64,000 bases of DNA from Lutjanus erythropterus (lineage: Eukaryota; Chordata; Actinopteri; Lutjaniformes; Lutjanidae). The DNA lies in assembly GCA_020091685.1 (NCBI GenBank), contig CM034610.1, positions 31,208,134 through 31,272,133 on the forward strand, written 5' to 3'. A program made the translations under genes and the position numbers. Under the pieces are notes generated by a model. It worked only from the letters and a program-made list of their open reading frames with translations, made no database searches and was not told the DNA's origin. Below are positions 1-11,686 of the stretch, piece by piece (the first letter of the stretch is position 1; each line of letters starts with the position of its first letter).

Positions 1-780
1 AATAAAAAAAAAGACAGAGGGGAGAATGAGAGGTGAATGAAGAGGGAATGGGTCTTCATTAAATGGCTGGTAGTTTGAAGATCTGAGGCGGGTGGTGTTT
101 ATCACTACACCTCCAGCCTCCTGTCCTCTCCCTCTGCTCCTTCAAAGCTCCTCACATGTGTGAAGGGCGTAAAATCACTTCCTGAGTGGATCGCATTTGA
201 CCCCATCGTCTCGGTGGGAGGTGGGCCTGAAGGCCGAGCCTTTCACAGGGCTAAAAGGTGACCGCTGTCTCACTGAGACGGACACGGACAGATGAGAGGA
301 GGAGGAGGCTGTTGATGGTTCCAGCTGGAAAACCAGTCAGAGAGGAAGACCGAGAGTTCAGGAGATCACAATACTCTTCATCAAAAATTGGTGTTTGAGG
401 ACAATTTGAAAGTGATTGGTGAAATATTGAGGATTTGACATGTAGAAATATAATGTCCTTATTACAGTAAAGGCAATATATTGGATTGCATCCATCATTT
501 TCATTCATTATTTAGGTTTAGTGATTTGAGAATGCTTTCAGATGTTTTATAGTTATTTTGGCTGAAGAGGAGATTCAAATTAGCAATTCTAATTTACTCT
601 CTAATTTGCTTTGTGAACCCTCTAAACCCACCGTGACACCAGCGAATACGACACACTCTCACACACCTCCACCCTGTGACCTGCAGTCAACCTCTGTCCT
701 GCTAACCTGTATTTATTGGCCATTAAAGGCCACAGTTCACTCAAACCCTGACAACTCTGATTTATAGGCAGATTCATCAC
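1..780. other. Intergenic, no recognisable feature
   Basis: No gene, splice-bounded exon or clear repeat is seen. The stretch is somewhat GC-rich around 100-260. Confidence 0.5.
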
Positions 781-801
781 ACCATGTTACTACAGCACAA
801 G

Positions 802-828
802 CACACACACACACACACACACACACAC
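802..828. repeat. (CA)n microsatellite
   Basis: An uninterrupted CA run, followed at about 852-885 by a short GATA/GATG run. Confidence 0.9.
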
Positions 829-1054
829 TGCCCAGTGCAGGTACACAAGACATGGATGGATGTGTGGATAGATGGATAGATAGATATGTGGAGGGATGAC
901 AGACAGATAAACAGCCACAGAGACTGATGTCTCCACCACTGAGATACACTACACTCATTCATCATACATACACACATACACATGTATGATAGCAAAGGTG
1001 TGTAGAGATCCTTTGATGCCTGCCTTTCTTTTAAATGGGTATTGTGTGTATGGG

Positions 1055-1190
1055 TGTGTGTGTGTGTGTGTGTGCATGTGAGCTAAGTGGCGAGTCATTG
1101 ACTAGGAGTCAGGTCGTCTGGTTACTTCTATTGTTCTTTACTTCCTGATGACCCTCGAGGAGGTGTGTGTGTGTGTGTGTGTGTGTGTGT
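1055..1190. repeat. Two (GT)n microsatellites
   Basis: GT runs at 1055-1074 and 1163-1190, separated by unique sequence. Confidence 0.9.
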
Positions 1191-1499
1191 TGTAGTAGCT
1201 TGTTCTTTTTATGTACATCAGGGGCAGGAAGTCTTTTCCCCCACCAGTTACAGAGACCCAAAATCCACCAGCCTACAGGTACAGTACAGGTAGGTCTGAT
1301 AGCAGAACTATCATTTTATAATACATTTTGCCCAGCCTGGACAAAGGTAACAGCCTAGATCAGCCTCATGACAAAGCGTGTTATGGAGCCACCAGAGGAT
1401 AACATGTCAGTGTCCATGGGCGCTAACTTGGGCTAAACATTAAGGGAGGCAAAAATGTTGGCCTCTGTCATGTTAGATGAAGTGATGTATTGAGGAGTA

Positions 1500-2395
1500 G
1501 GGTCCCAAAAATGAGATATTTTCAATGCATGGCAATAGAGGCTCACTATCCCAGGAAATGCACTTCTTTTTAAGGTCTAACTTTGGCTATACCATCAAAA
1601 CACTTTGGTCATGGTCTACTTCAGACAAATATTTAACAAGGAGAATTGTGGGTTCAAAACCTGACCACTTCAGTGTATTATCTGGATGAATTAATAATTA
1701 TTGAGGCAGAGGAGCCATTGAAGCATGAATCAACATTATAATGAACATATAAACTGCGCAGAAGCTCAGCCTTTGCCACAGCTGTGAGGATGAAATGCTA
1801 AGTTTACTGCCTGTGAACTGTCACTGTCTGACTGAACAGCCTCATGGAAGTGATATTTTACAATTCTTCATATTAAACACAAAACAACATTCATCAAAAT
1901 AAGTTACTGGGTGTTTTCAAAGTCATTCTGTTGAGTTGAGGTGAGACAGAATCTATATTCTGTTCATGTTTAGAGGCTGCTGGTGCATCTCCAGCAGGAA
2001 GCTGCACCATGCGAACTGCTATGTTGGAAAGAGTTGGCCTAATAAATTTAGCGATCACTCAAAATTAAAAAGCAACACTCTCACTCACTTAGTGTGAGAT
2101 TTTGGACAGATTCTTCAGGAAGGTTTGGGGAAGAATTTTGCCACAGCCAACTGTTGAAGTATAAATCTGTCATATGCTGCATCTCTGGCAGTGTTTAGTC
2201 CAGAAGTGTTCTGGATAAATTATGAATCCAGTGTTCTTGAGACTTTGGACTTTCACTTGGAATTTTGTCTGATATTCCAAATATCGCAGCAGACCTCTGT
2301 CCAGCACATTTTATCCCTCTAGAGTGCAGTGCACAATCCTCATTGTTTAATCCTTTGAAGTATTTCCACACAGAACTGGTGGCAGACATTGTGTT
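1500..2395 (+). repeat. Dispersed repeat, copy 1 of a pair (partner in exoc6 intron)
   Basis: About 0.9 kb resembles 57110-57965 in the same orientation. Shared stretches include CTCACTAT-CCAGGAAATGCACT, GGCTATACC-TCAAAACACTT, GTGGGTTCAAAACCTGACCA and TTTCCACACAGAACTGGTG. Small indels separate the copies. This copy lacks the terminal inverted repeats seen in the other. Confidence 0.8.
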
Positions 2396-3154
2396 GTATT
2401 AGTCTAATTTAGATGGTAAAGCTACAAGTTACTGTTCTAACTGCATTAATGCAAAGGTGTTTGAATTAAATTAATTAACTAATTAATTACAGTGCTCTGT
2501 GTGCTCAGCTGCTAACACAAAAGAGGCTCACTACACCTCTTCATGGATATTAAATATGAAGAATTATATAATATATGCTATGACTTTATTAGTTGTCCTT
2601 TCAAACGACAATGAAATTTAGATAGATTCCCAAAAGAGACTTTTTGCTTCCTGAGTTTGGGTCTTCTGGTTCTATAGGTTCAAAAACTTAACAAGCTAAA
2701 AGCAGATGTTAACTTTGTGAGTTATTTCCCAAATTGATTACTCCAGTCAACAATTTTACTGGCCACAGCTAAGGTTTGCCTGTGATTATACAGTCAGATG
2801 AACCGTTTCCATTGCATCTCTACGCAGGGTTCAGGAACCGTTTCATGAACTCCTGCATGTGCACTGGAGAAACCAACATCTAAATTGAGTTCCTCTGTGA
2901 CACAACTGTAAACATGGTACCTTTAGTTCTTGAGTTCACTTTCTGTGGCTCCATACTTCCTGGACCTTTTTGTTTTTTTCAGCTTTTCCTAACTTCACTG
3001 CAGAACCTTTACCTCTGCTCCTCTCTGACTTACTCCTCAGCATTAAAACTCTCTTCCCTCCTCTTCAACTTAATTCTTTCTGTCTGTGTCTGCTCATTTG
3101 GAACTTATCTACAGCGAAAACCTGTGTCTGATCTGTGTGTATGTGATAGGCAAG

Positions 3155-3213
<59 letters not shown>

Positions 3214-3598
3214 AACCAAGGCATGCTGCTACTTTGGGGTTAGGAGGTGAGCAGGGTTCATGTGCAGGCCAGATGACAGTATGAGATGGAGGAGGGAGGG
3301 AGGGAAGGAGGGGGAGGACTGTCACCGCGTCTGCCTTTTCCTTGTGTCAGCAAAAGCCCTTCAGCACAAATGCTGATTTCAGTTCAGAGCCTGCATGGGG
3401 TATTTTGTTGATTCCTTCTTGGCTCAACTCATCGTGCATGTAGAGAAGATGCTCCATAACAACAATCTTATTCCTCTGCTAATGTGATACCACTGACCCC
3501 GTGTTGAAGACCATTTCAGCTGCATCTCTTTCTCCTACAGAATTTCATATTTCGCAGTGATGTTTTTACTAGACTTTGCTTTACTTTTGTATTTTTTC
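2396..3598. other. Intergenic with one (CA)n run
   Basis: Mostly unique, AT-rich sequence. A CA microsatellite lies at 3159-3207. I see no gene. Confidence 0.6.
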
Positions 3599-3935
3599 TT
3601 AAAGGGACAGTTCACCCAAAAATGAAAATTCAGGCATTATCCACTCCCCCTCATGCTGATTGAAGGTCAGGTTTAGTTTTTTAGTCCACAAAGCACTGCT
3701 GGAGTTTCACAGGAAAACAGTATTCCAGAGTCTCCCAAACATTGGAAGTGAATGGTGAAGAAAACAACAGAATAAAAACATAAAATGCCTCCATACTGCT
3801 CGTCTGGTGTAATCCAAGTCTCCTAAAGCTCCAACATGTCAAGTTGACTAAAAAAATGTTATTTACACCATGTTTTTAGTCTGAATCTTCACTGTAGATC
3901 CTAGCTTGAAGCCATGTTCACATGCACACTGTCTG

Positions 3936-3974
<39 letters not shown>

Positions 3975-4253
3975 GGTGTGATGGTGTGCAAATGGCATGT
4001 CAGGACTTTAGGAGACTTGGTTTACACCAGATGAGCAGTATGGAGACATTTTATGTATTTTTCTTCCAGTTGTTTTTTAAATTTGAAAACTGGTCACCAT
4101 TCACTTCCATTGTTTATGAGATTCTGCAACACTGTTTTCCTGTGAAACTCCAGCAGTGTTTTGCAAACTACCGAAGTAAACCCAACCTTCAGTCAGCATG
4201 GGGGTGAGTAGGTAATGACTGATTTTTCATTTTTGGGTGAACTATCCCTTTAA
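3599..4253. mobile_element. TTAA-flanked MITE, family M1, copy 1
   Basis: The ends are inverted: TTAAAGGGACAGTTCACCC on the left and GGGTGAACTATCCCTTTAA on the right, with TTAA at both tips as for piggyBac- or Kolobok-type insertion. The inner arms are also complementary (fold-back). A GT microsatellite at 3939-3973 sits inside. There is no transposase. Confidence 0.85.
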
Positions 4254-4989
4254 GTACTTCTACTTAGAAGTAATCCAGATTTAGTAGTCCAGATTTTCAG
4301 TACTCTCCACCAATGCCTATAGTTTTCATGTAGTCCCTTATTATGGTTATGGAAGTTCATGGACGGTAAACAACAAACTCTTAAAATCCAGCTGCTTGAC
4401 TCAATCATTTCAGAGAGTGATGTTTTCATAACATCTGAATTGTTGATTTGAATAAACTAGAATCATGAGGTGAGGTAATTCGAATCATCTGTACCTTGGT
4501 TTAGAGATGTAACTACAGCCTCCCCTTAGCCTGCAGTGAACCATGTCTGTACCAGCACAGAGAGCCAGGATGACAAAGAGAAAGTTTGATGTTGTGGGGG
4601 GATGAGTGAGGGGGATGTAAAGGTGAACATCAAATGACCACCACGCAATGAAACAAAGGTTGAAAGGAAGGCAGGGAGGGAAAGACAGAGTAGGCGTGAA
4701 AGACTGCCCAGGTCTGGAATGCATTTAGAGGTTACCATCCAAGCACTTTCCACAAAGAGCAGCACTTAGCTCCATGTACTGAAGGTGTAAGGGCAGGCCG
4801 GTGACAGACACACAGCGTTAAGATGGAAAACAAGTCTGGTGTAAGCTTACAGTTCAACCAAGGTGCACCAGCTGAGTGAAGAAACAGGTCAAAGTGAGAA
4901 TCAGGCTGAGAATTTACACTTTCCTTTTATTAGGAAATCTTGTTTATAAGCTATTTTTTCATATAGTTATACTTATTTATACAAGAAAT
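4254..4989. other. Intergenic, no recognisable feature
   Basis: No gene-like exon is seen. The overlapping minus-strand open frames at 4485-4765 lack homology that I recognise and lack codon-like composition. Confidence 0.5.
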
Positions 4990-5949
4990 CAGAGGTGGGA
5001 AGTAACTAAGTACAAGTACTTTGTTACTGTACTTAGAGAACTACTTAGTAGAGTTTTCAGATATCTGTACATGACTTGAGTATTTATTTATCCCTACATT
5101 TTAATACAGATAACTGTACTTTCTACTCTACGCATCACTTTAGTTTTAATGCATTTGAGAGGAATTATTAATTATTTTTATATTGTATTACCGCACACTG
5201 TCTTCCCAACATCAAGATTTTAACGTAAATGGATGAAACAACAACACATAGAAAAGATGAATCCTTGGTGTGTCCATCAGTGCACATCAACAAATGTAAT
5301 GATGAAGATGACATAAAAGGCATAAGAAGAAAAACAATGTAAAAGACAACACAAGACATATCAAGATGAACATGAGGAAAACAGCATTACAGAAGTGACA
5401 AGAAATAATGATGTAAGATGAAAATGATGTAAACAACATGACAAGAAAATGAAAATAACATAAAAGCTGTAACAAGATGCAACACCATAACTGATGTAAC
5501 AAAGCAAAAATGATGTAAAGGACATAAAAAGATGAAAGCAACATAAAAGACAAAGACGACAAAGAAAAAATATAACAAGATGAAACAACGAAGAAGATGT
5601 AAAAAGATGAACATGACAAACATGATATAAGAGACGTAACAAGACGTAATGACATAAAGGACGTAACGAGGCAAAACAAATGTAAAAGATGAAACAAAGT
5701 GAAAATTATGTTACATACAGAGGAACACTTGACTGTGTGGAAAAATTGAGGTTTGCACAGAAACAGTCAGTAGAAATGTCCTTCAGAGGATGACTTTTTA
5801 CTTGAAGTATAGTTCGGAACCTGTACTTTTTCACTTTTACTGCAGTAAAAAAAAAGGTAGATCAGTGTTACTTTACTACTTTAACTTTTTTGACACAAGT
5901 ATCTGTACCTCTGCTTGAGTAAAGAATTTGTGTACTTTTGCCACCTCTG
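4990..5949. mobile_element. hAT-type non-autonomous element, copy A, with target-site duplication
   Basis: The terminal inverted repeats are CAGAGGTGG and CCACCTCTG. They are flanked by 8-bp direct repeats CAAGAAAT (4982-4989) and CAGGAAAT (5950-5957), one mismatch, the size hAT transposases make. About 5230-5700 is a degenerate minisatellite of GATGTAACAAGA/ACATAAAAGA-type units. No transposase is present. Confidence 0.88.
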
Positions 5950-6170
5950 CAGGAAATACATGGACTATAGCTCTTGAAAAAGTGAGACTTTTCTGGTCAA
6001 ATGTAGGCTAAGTCCAAAAAATGCTGAACATATTCATTCTCACACATCGGAGTTCATGCTTGAACTTGGAAATAGTAATTTGACAAAACAATCACAACTC
6101 ATGGTCGATCCTCACAAGACTTTTTTTGGTGCTGTATCCCAACTGTATCACACAATCTTCATCAGCAGAT

Positions 6171-6190
6171 AGTTTGCTCAGTTGTCATGG
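6171..6190. repeat. Short repeat motif shared with cyp26a1 intron 5
   Basis: AGTTTGCTCAGTTGTCAT occurs here once. In cyp26a1 intron 5 the same 18 bases form both arms of a perfect hairpin at 31611-31657. This suggests the terminal repeat of a dispersed element. Confidence 0.6.
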
Positions 6191-6639
6191 AGATGAGTCT
6201 GTTGACATGTAAGCTAAAGTGCTGATAAGAGATAAGATGACATCATTCATTAGCATGTTTAGGACTTTGTTGCCTTAAAATTTAATGTTCTTTTATGGTT
6301 GACCAATATGTTCAAAATTACATTGACCAAAAAGATATTATGAAATCAATTCTTATAATTACTATAGACAAAAATATATATTAGAACCAAAATATTATGA
6401 AAAAATTGATATTTACAACTAATTATGAAATGTGACTTCATCCTGCTTATTTTCACAATAACAGATTTTACTTTTATTTCAGCAGTTTATTAAATCATGC
6501 CATTTCTCCAGTCACTGACACTTCTCACCATGTTTATGTCTGCCAATCAAGAAAAGCAGGGCAGACCCACTAATGTGATTGGCTGTTATGTCTGGGGGAG
6601 CAACCGGCCAATCATATAACTGGCTTGCAGTGACTCTGT

Positions 6640-6897
6640 TCTTTTGTGTGTATTGAAGTGTGTAGTGTGTATCTGATTTCAGCTTCTTAAATATGAATAT
6701 TTTCTGGTTTCTTCTTTCTGACAGTAAACGGAATATTTTTGAGTTGTGGACAAAACAAGACATTTGAGGACGTCATCTTTGATCAACATTTTTCACCATT
6801 TTTTGACATTTCATGGACCAAACAACTGATCGATCAATTTAGACATCAATTGATTGATCAATCAATGGTGAAAATAATCATTAAATTTCAGTCCTAA
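6640..6897. mobile_element. MITE fragment, family N (TTAG-GCTGCAA ends)
   Basis: It contains GATTTCAGCTTCTTAAATAT and a following block on AATATTTTTGAGTTGTGGAC, shared with 55441-55868 and with 46183-46469 in reverse. It ends in a degenerate CATTAAATTTCAGTCCTAAA. Confidence 0.65.
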
Positions 6898-6902
6898 AAA
6901 TG

Positions 6903-7049
6903 CTATGTTAAGCAAAACAATTTCACCATATTTTATATTGAGGTAATCCAAAAGTAATGGAAAGTAATGAGGTGGATTACATTATTGACTAAATTGTTAA
7001 ACTGGTAATTAGTAACTACTGGAATACATTTTAAAGCAACCCTCTCAGT
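6903..7049. repeat. Short dispersed repeat, copy 1 of 3
   Basis: TTTCACCATATTTTATATTG, a following AGTAATGG-type block and a final AAAG-AACCCTC are shared with 8284-8456 and 16651-16797. Confidence 0.7.
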
Positions 7050-7879
7050 GACCCTGGTGGTCAGCCTGTGACAGGTTTATTACAGTACTGTATAGTCAGA
7101 AGGTAGCATGTATGTCTGTATCAGTGGCTTTATATTTCCTGTGGTGGCCTGATTTTCATAAATGTTCTGTACATGCTTTATTTAATTAGTTTAAGATTAA
7201 AAGTTAAATGTGTATTAAAAGGGGTCTGTGTTAGTGGGGATGATGCTGGGCTGCACATAAAATTGAACCTGGCTTGACTTTTGGACCAGATGAACCAGTG
7301 TGCCACCAGACTGGTTCCATTCAGATGAATGAGAAGGCTGGGTTTTTCCACACAGCGTAAAGTGTGAACGTGGCTTCCTCCTCACATCAAATCCAAAGTG
7401 AGCAAGGAAGTGAAACCTGAACACCAGCGGTCACTGGAGACACATTCTGATGTCAGGTGTGAACTGTCTCAGCTGGATTTACACACAATCTGGACACACC
7501 TGGGTTCAGGACAATGGGTCTGAGCAGGACACCGGTTTGGCCGGTTGCCACGTCCTGCACACACACTCACACACAGAGTCACATATATATGCAAAGCCAC
7601 CCACCCACACCAACAAATGCACATTTGTGTGAGCACATTTATCATCCAGTTTCACTTTCTGTTGGCTCTGTGTATTCCCATGATCAATCAAAGTGTTTGC
7701 TCTGCTATTAGCCATCTTTCATTGTCACCTTCAAAGGACTATCTTGTCTTCTTGTGTGTGTGTGTATGTGTGTGCGTGTGAGACACAGAGACGGAGGAGG
7801 AGTTTTGTTACAACTTTTTCAGAATGTAGTTTCATGTTTACTGTGAGAGAACTTATTCCAAATATTTCAAACTAACAGG
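7050..7879. other. Intergenic with short CA/GT runs
   Basis: No gene is seen. CA-rich and GT-rich patches at 7555-7620 and 7755-7780 create low-complexity open frames on both strands. Confidence 0.5.
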
Positions 7880-8456
7880 CTCAGGGAGTAATGGATTACA
7901 TGTAAAGGGATTGCAGACCAAAGAAACTGTATTCCATTACAAAAAGATGATTACAGACACATTAAGTAAAAATATGGATTATTAGCAGGATTACAATTTC
8001 AAACAAAGAACAATATCTTACCATGCACAGTGACACACAGCTGTTAATTCATTATCATGACCTCTAGTGAAAAAATGCATAATTGGGTGGAAATTTCAAC
8101 GCTATTTATCTTTCAATCAATCAATCAATCAATAAATTGTGCACAACAGAGGAAGGAACAGCTGGACAAAGTAATAAACCTAAAAGCAAACATAAAACAC
8201 TTACAGCTTGGGAAAATAATCAGCAGATTAATCACTGATTAAAATGACCATTAGTTGCAGCCCTAAAAACACTATAGTAGGCTGAACAGGTTCACCATAT
8301 TTTATATTGAGATAATCCAAAAGTAGCAGCAAGTAATCAAGTTACATTACTTAAAGATTGTGATACTTGGATTACATTACTGAGTACATTTTAAAAAAAA
8401 ATAAGTAATTAGTAACTGTATGAGAATAATTTTTTAAAGTAACCCTCCCAGTCCTC
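7880..8456. repeat. Composite dispersed repeat, family N
   Basis: It resembles 46183-46700 in reverse orientation. Both carry a (TCAA)n/(TTGA)n run (8115-8131 here), the GGATTACAATTT and CCATGCAC blocks, and the GCAGCCCTAA end at 8255-8267. The tail 8284-8456 is copy 2 of the 150-bp repeat at 6903. Confidence 0.7.
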
Positions 8457-9008
8457 CAAACTAACAGGTCAACGTTTTAGAGATGTTAATGCCTTTTCAT
8501 TGTCACTGTGTAATGGCTGAAAGTGTTTAGATTGTAGATATATAGTTCTCTAAATGGTGAGGACTTTTTTTAAATTAACTTTTTCCAACTTTATATCTCA
8601 TTCTTATGAGTTACCATGGGGATATTCTTTTTCTTTCACTGGCAGAAATGAGCTTCCATACAAATTTGATCCTCATCATCAAAATCATAAAGTCAGAGTT
8701 TACTGACACTGCATTAACAGCTCTATAAAGACACCCGGCTCCTTCCTGACAGACTGATGAAACAGTTATATTGGGGTGTGCTCACAGACAATGGCCTTTA
8801 TTCTTTCTTTCTTCCTCATCAAAGGACTGACACTGTCTGAAATGTGACATCTACCTGTTAGATCCTTTAGCCTCTCTATAGCCTCCTACCACACCACCAG
8901 ACAATCTGAGCTGTGTGTGTGAGTGTGTGCACGTACAAATGACCTGTTTCACAGTAAAGTTTAGCGAATGGATTGTGCTTCATATGTATTGTATGATATG
9001 TCAATCGT

Positions 9009-9041
<33 letters not shown>

Positions 9042-10560
9042 GGGTGACTGCAGACATCAGAGAGTCTATGCTGCTCTATCAGTGTTTATGAGGCAGGGTG
9101 TTGCATTTGGAAGTAAATGACAGTGAGGAGACGTTAACGGCACTGCTGTTTGTGTCTTTTATTTCCTTTTTATTGTCTTTTAGATGTTTGGTTGCTCCTG
9201 AGCTCATGAAAGTGGGGAATCCTTGTAAAAGTTCAGTGACGTGACCCTTCGTGACCTCTTCATCTGCTCCATCCTGCCTTCCAGTCTCTGCTCAGCCTTA
9301 CTGAAAGTTTAAATCACAGAGAAAGAATGCTCACATGCTGCCCACTGTGGGACTCTCTGCTGATATTACTCTGTCTGGGCTCTTTTTCAAGGAATCCATG
9401 TTTTCGGTTCAAGTCTAAAGCAGTCAGTAAAATTTAAAGCCACGTCTTTAGAGCTTGGCTATTTAGAATCTTCAAAACTGGAAGCTCTGTCACAGCTGCA
9501 TGGTTTACATGAATTATGTCATTAACTTGTATAAAATACATAGAAGCTGTAATTTAATTATATATTAAATGCATATTAACAAAGACAGTAGTAAACTATT
9601 TTAACTATAGATTTTGTGGAACGCACTGGATGAAGAAATCAGAGTAAAGATATCAATCAGTTTAAAAAGATGTACAAAGAAATTAATTTTGTAAGGTACA
9701 GAAATAATTAAAAGGAATGTGAAGCACGCTAAGGGTGATACTGTTGTAATCATTTTTTCTTGTTTTGTTTTTTATATAAGGGGTAATGTTGATCAGGAAT
9801 TAAGAGGTATGGTGGTGTAAATGTGTGGCTAATCAATTGGGAGGAGAGTGGATTTATGTGAGAGATCATGGCTCATAGATCAGCCTGATCATGTTAGATG
9901 GGGTTCAGCTCACAGCTCTGTGCAGGTTAGTCAAGTTCTTCATCACAAAACTAGGGCATAATGAATTACATCATAGGATCTCTACTGACCTCACATATTA
10001 GCTTCAAATCTGGATCTTTGGCACATTTTCTTTGATATAATAATGAGAAGTATTAGGACTATTTGAGAATGAAGACTTATCTAAGTTGAAAAGTTACAGT
10101 CAAGACCTGTGGTGGATTATATGAACATACAGAATTTAAGTTCTGCCAGATTTATTCAGTTGTCAGATATGAACAGTAATTAATGAGGGTTTTGGTGAAC
10201 CTGCCTGCAACTATAAGCTTACAGCAGCCTCATATCTACTTAATAAGAGCAGTGACAAAAAACGAAGTAAAACACCAGAGATTTACTTCAGAGAATGTGA
10301 ATAGTTGACTAAAACATAATGCAGGCAGCTGTTCAGTGAATGCACCCAAGACACACTGTGGACACATTGAGACCCAGATGCTCAGAACACATTCTTTCAG
10401 CAGTGTGTATGCAATATGTCCTGGGTCTTACTGAAGGACTGCTGACACAACTGACGTCCTCCTCATAAGCTGAAATACGTACTCATTTGCTCGCCAGCAG
10501 TGTCAAACACTTGTATTATTTATCTTGCAGACACCCTGTCAGTCAGTCCATCATTCCTTC
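8457..10560. other. Intergenic; one (GT)n run and a cluster of nuclear-receptor half-sites
   Basis: A GT microsatellite lies at 9007-9040. No gene is seen. The half-site cluster is listed separately. Confidence 0.5.
9230..9257. promoter_or_regulatory. Cluster of three nuclear-receptor half-sites including a DR4
   Basis: AGTTCA at 9230-9235 is followed by TGACCC-TTCG-TGACCT at 9242-9257, which on the minus strand is AGGTCA-CGAA-GGGTCA, a DR4. DR4 is the thyroid receptor or LXR spacing. Chance occurrence is possible. Confidence 0.3.
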
Positions 10561-11686
10561 CAGGACTGGTAAAAGTAGAAGTAGTGATTCAACTTCTTTG
10601 CTGCAGTAAAAGTGAAAAAGTACAGGCTCTGAAATGTACTCAGAGTATAAAAGTAAAAAGTCGTCCTCTGCAGGACATTTCTACCAGCTGTTTCTGTGCA
10701 TAACTGACTGGACCTCACATTTTCTCTATGGTTGAGTCCGTTTCTTTTGTCTTCTTAGTGTGTTTTTTGTCTTGTTGTGTTTTTTTTGTCCTGTTACATC
10801 TTTTGCATCATTTTCATCTTACTACACTTTGTTACAATGTTTTCATCTTGTTACATCATTTTTGTCAACGTACATTTTCTACATCATTTTTGTCTTTTTT
10901 CATTTTGTCTAAATAACATTTTTGTCTTGTTACATATTTTACATTATTTTCATCTTGTAACATCATTTTTGTCTTGCTACATCTTTTAAGTTGTTTTTGT
11001 CTTATTATGTCTTGCTACATCGTTTTTGTGTTGTTATGTCTTGTTACATAATTTTTGTCTTGGTATTTCATTTTTTGTCTTCTTAGGACCTGTTACATTG
11101 TTTTTGCCTTTATTTCTTGACTTTTATTTCCTTTTGTCTAGTCATGTCATTTTTGTCTTGTTACATCTTTCAAGTAGTTATCATCATATTATGTCTTACT
11201 GGGTCATTTTTATGTTATTTCTTGTTTCATGATTTTCATCTAGGTAAGTCTTTTATGTCATTTTTGTCTAATAATGTTGTTTCTCTCTTGTTGTGTTTTA
11301 TCACTTCTTGTTACATTGTTTATGTTGTTTTCTTTTTGTCACGTCTTTTTGTCTTGTTATATCTTGTTACATCATTTTGATATGTATCTGTCATGGATGA
11401 TATGCATTGATGGATGCACCAAGGAACTGTATTTGCTATGTTACTGCTCCATCTATTTAGGTTGAAATCTTGATTTTGATGTTGGGAAGGCAGCTTGTAA
11501 AGCTGTGAAAAAAAAGGAAAAATATTACACTCAAATTCATTAAAACTAATGTAAAAAGCCAGTTTTGAAAATGTAAAGAGCATAAGGTACATATATTTAT
11601 GTTCAAATGTAGGAAGTTAAATAAAAAAAATTGAAAACTCTATTTAATTACAGTACCTATTTGTATTTCATTATTTCCCACCTCTG
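10561..11686. mobile_element. hAT-type element, copy C, with expanded minisatellite
   Basis: It shares AAAAGTAGAAGTA, CTGCAGTAAAAGTGAAAAAG and the CCCACCTCTG end with the other copies. The core 10730-11400 is a degenerate array of TTTTTGTCTTGTTACATC-like units, opposite in orientation to copy A. The left tip is decayed. Confidence 0.75.

Noticed and set aside
3914-4207. 97-codon plus-strand open frame
   Set aside because: It lies wholly inside MITE family M1, copy 1, and includes a GT microsatellite.
5168-5697. Several overlapping minus-strand open frames rich in Leu, Phe, Ser and Cys
   Set aside because: They are translations of the degenerate minisatellite inside a hAT element. The same happens at 10728-11465, 14097-14582, 19017-19330 and 41174-41442.
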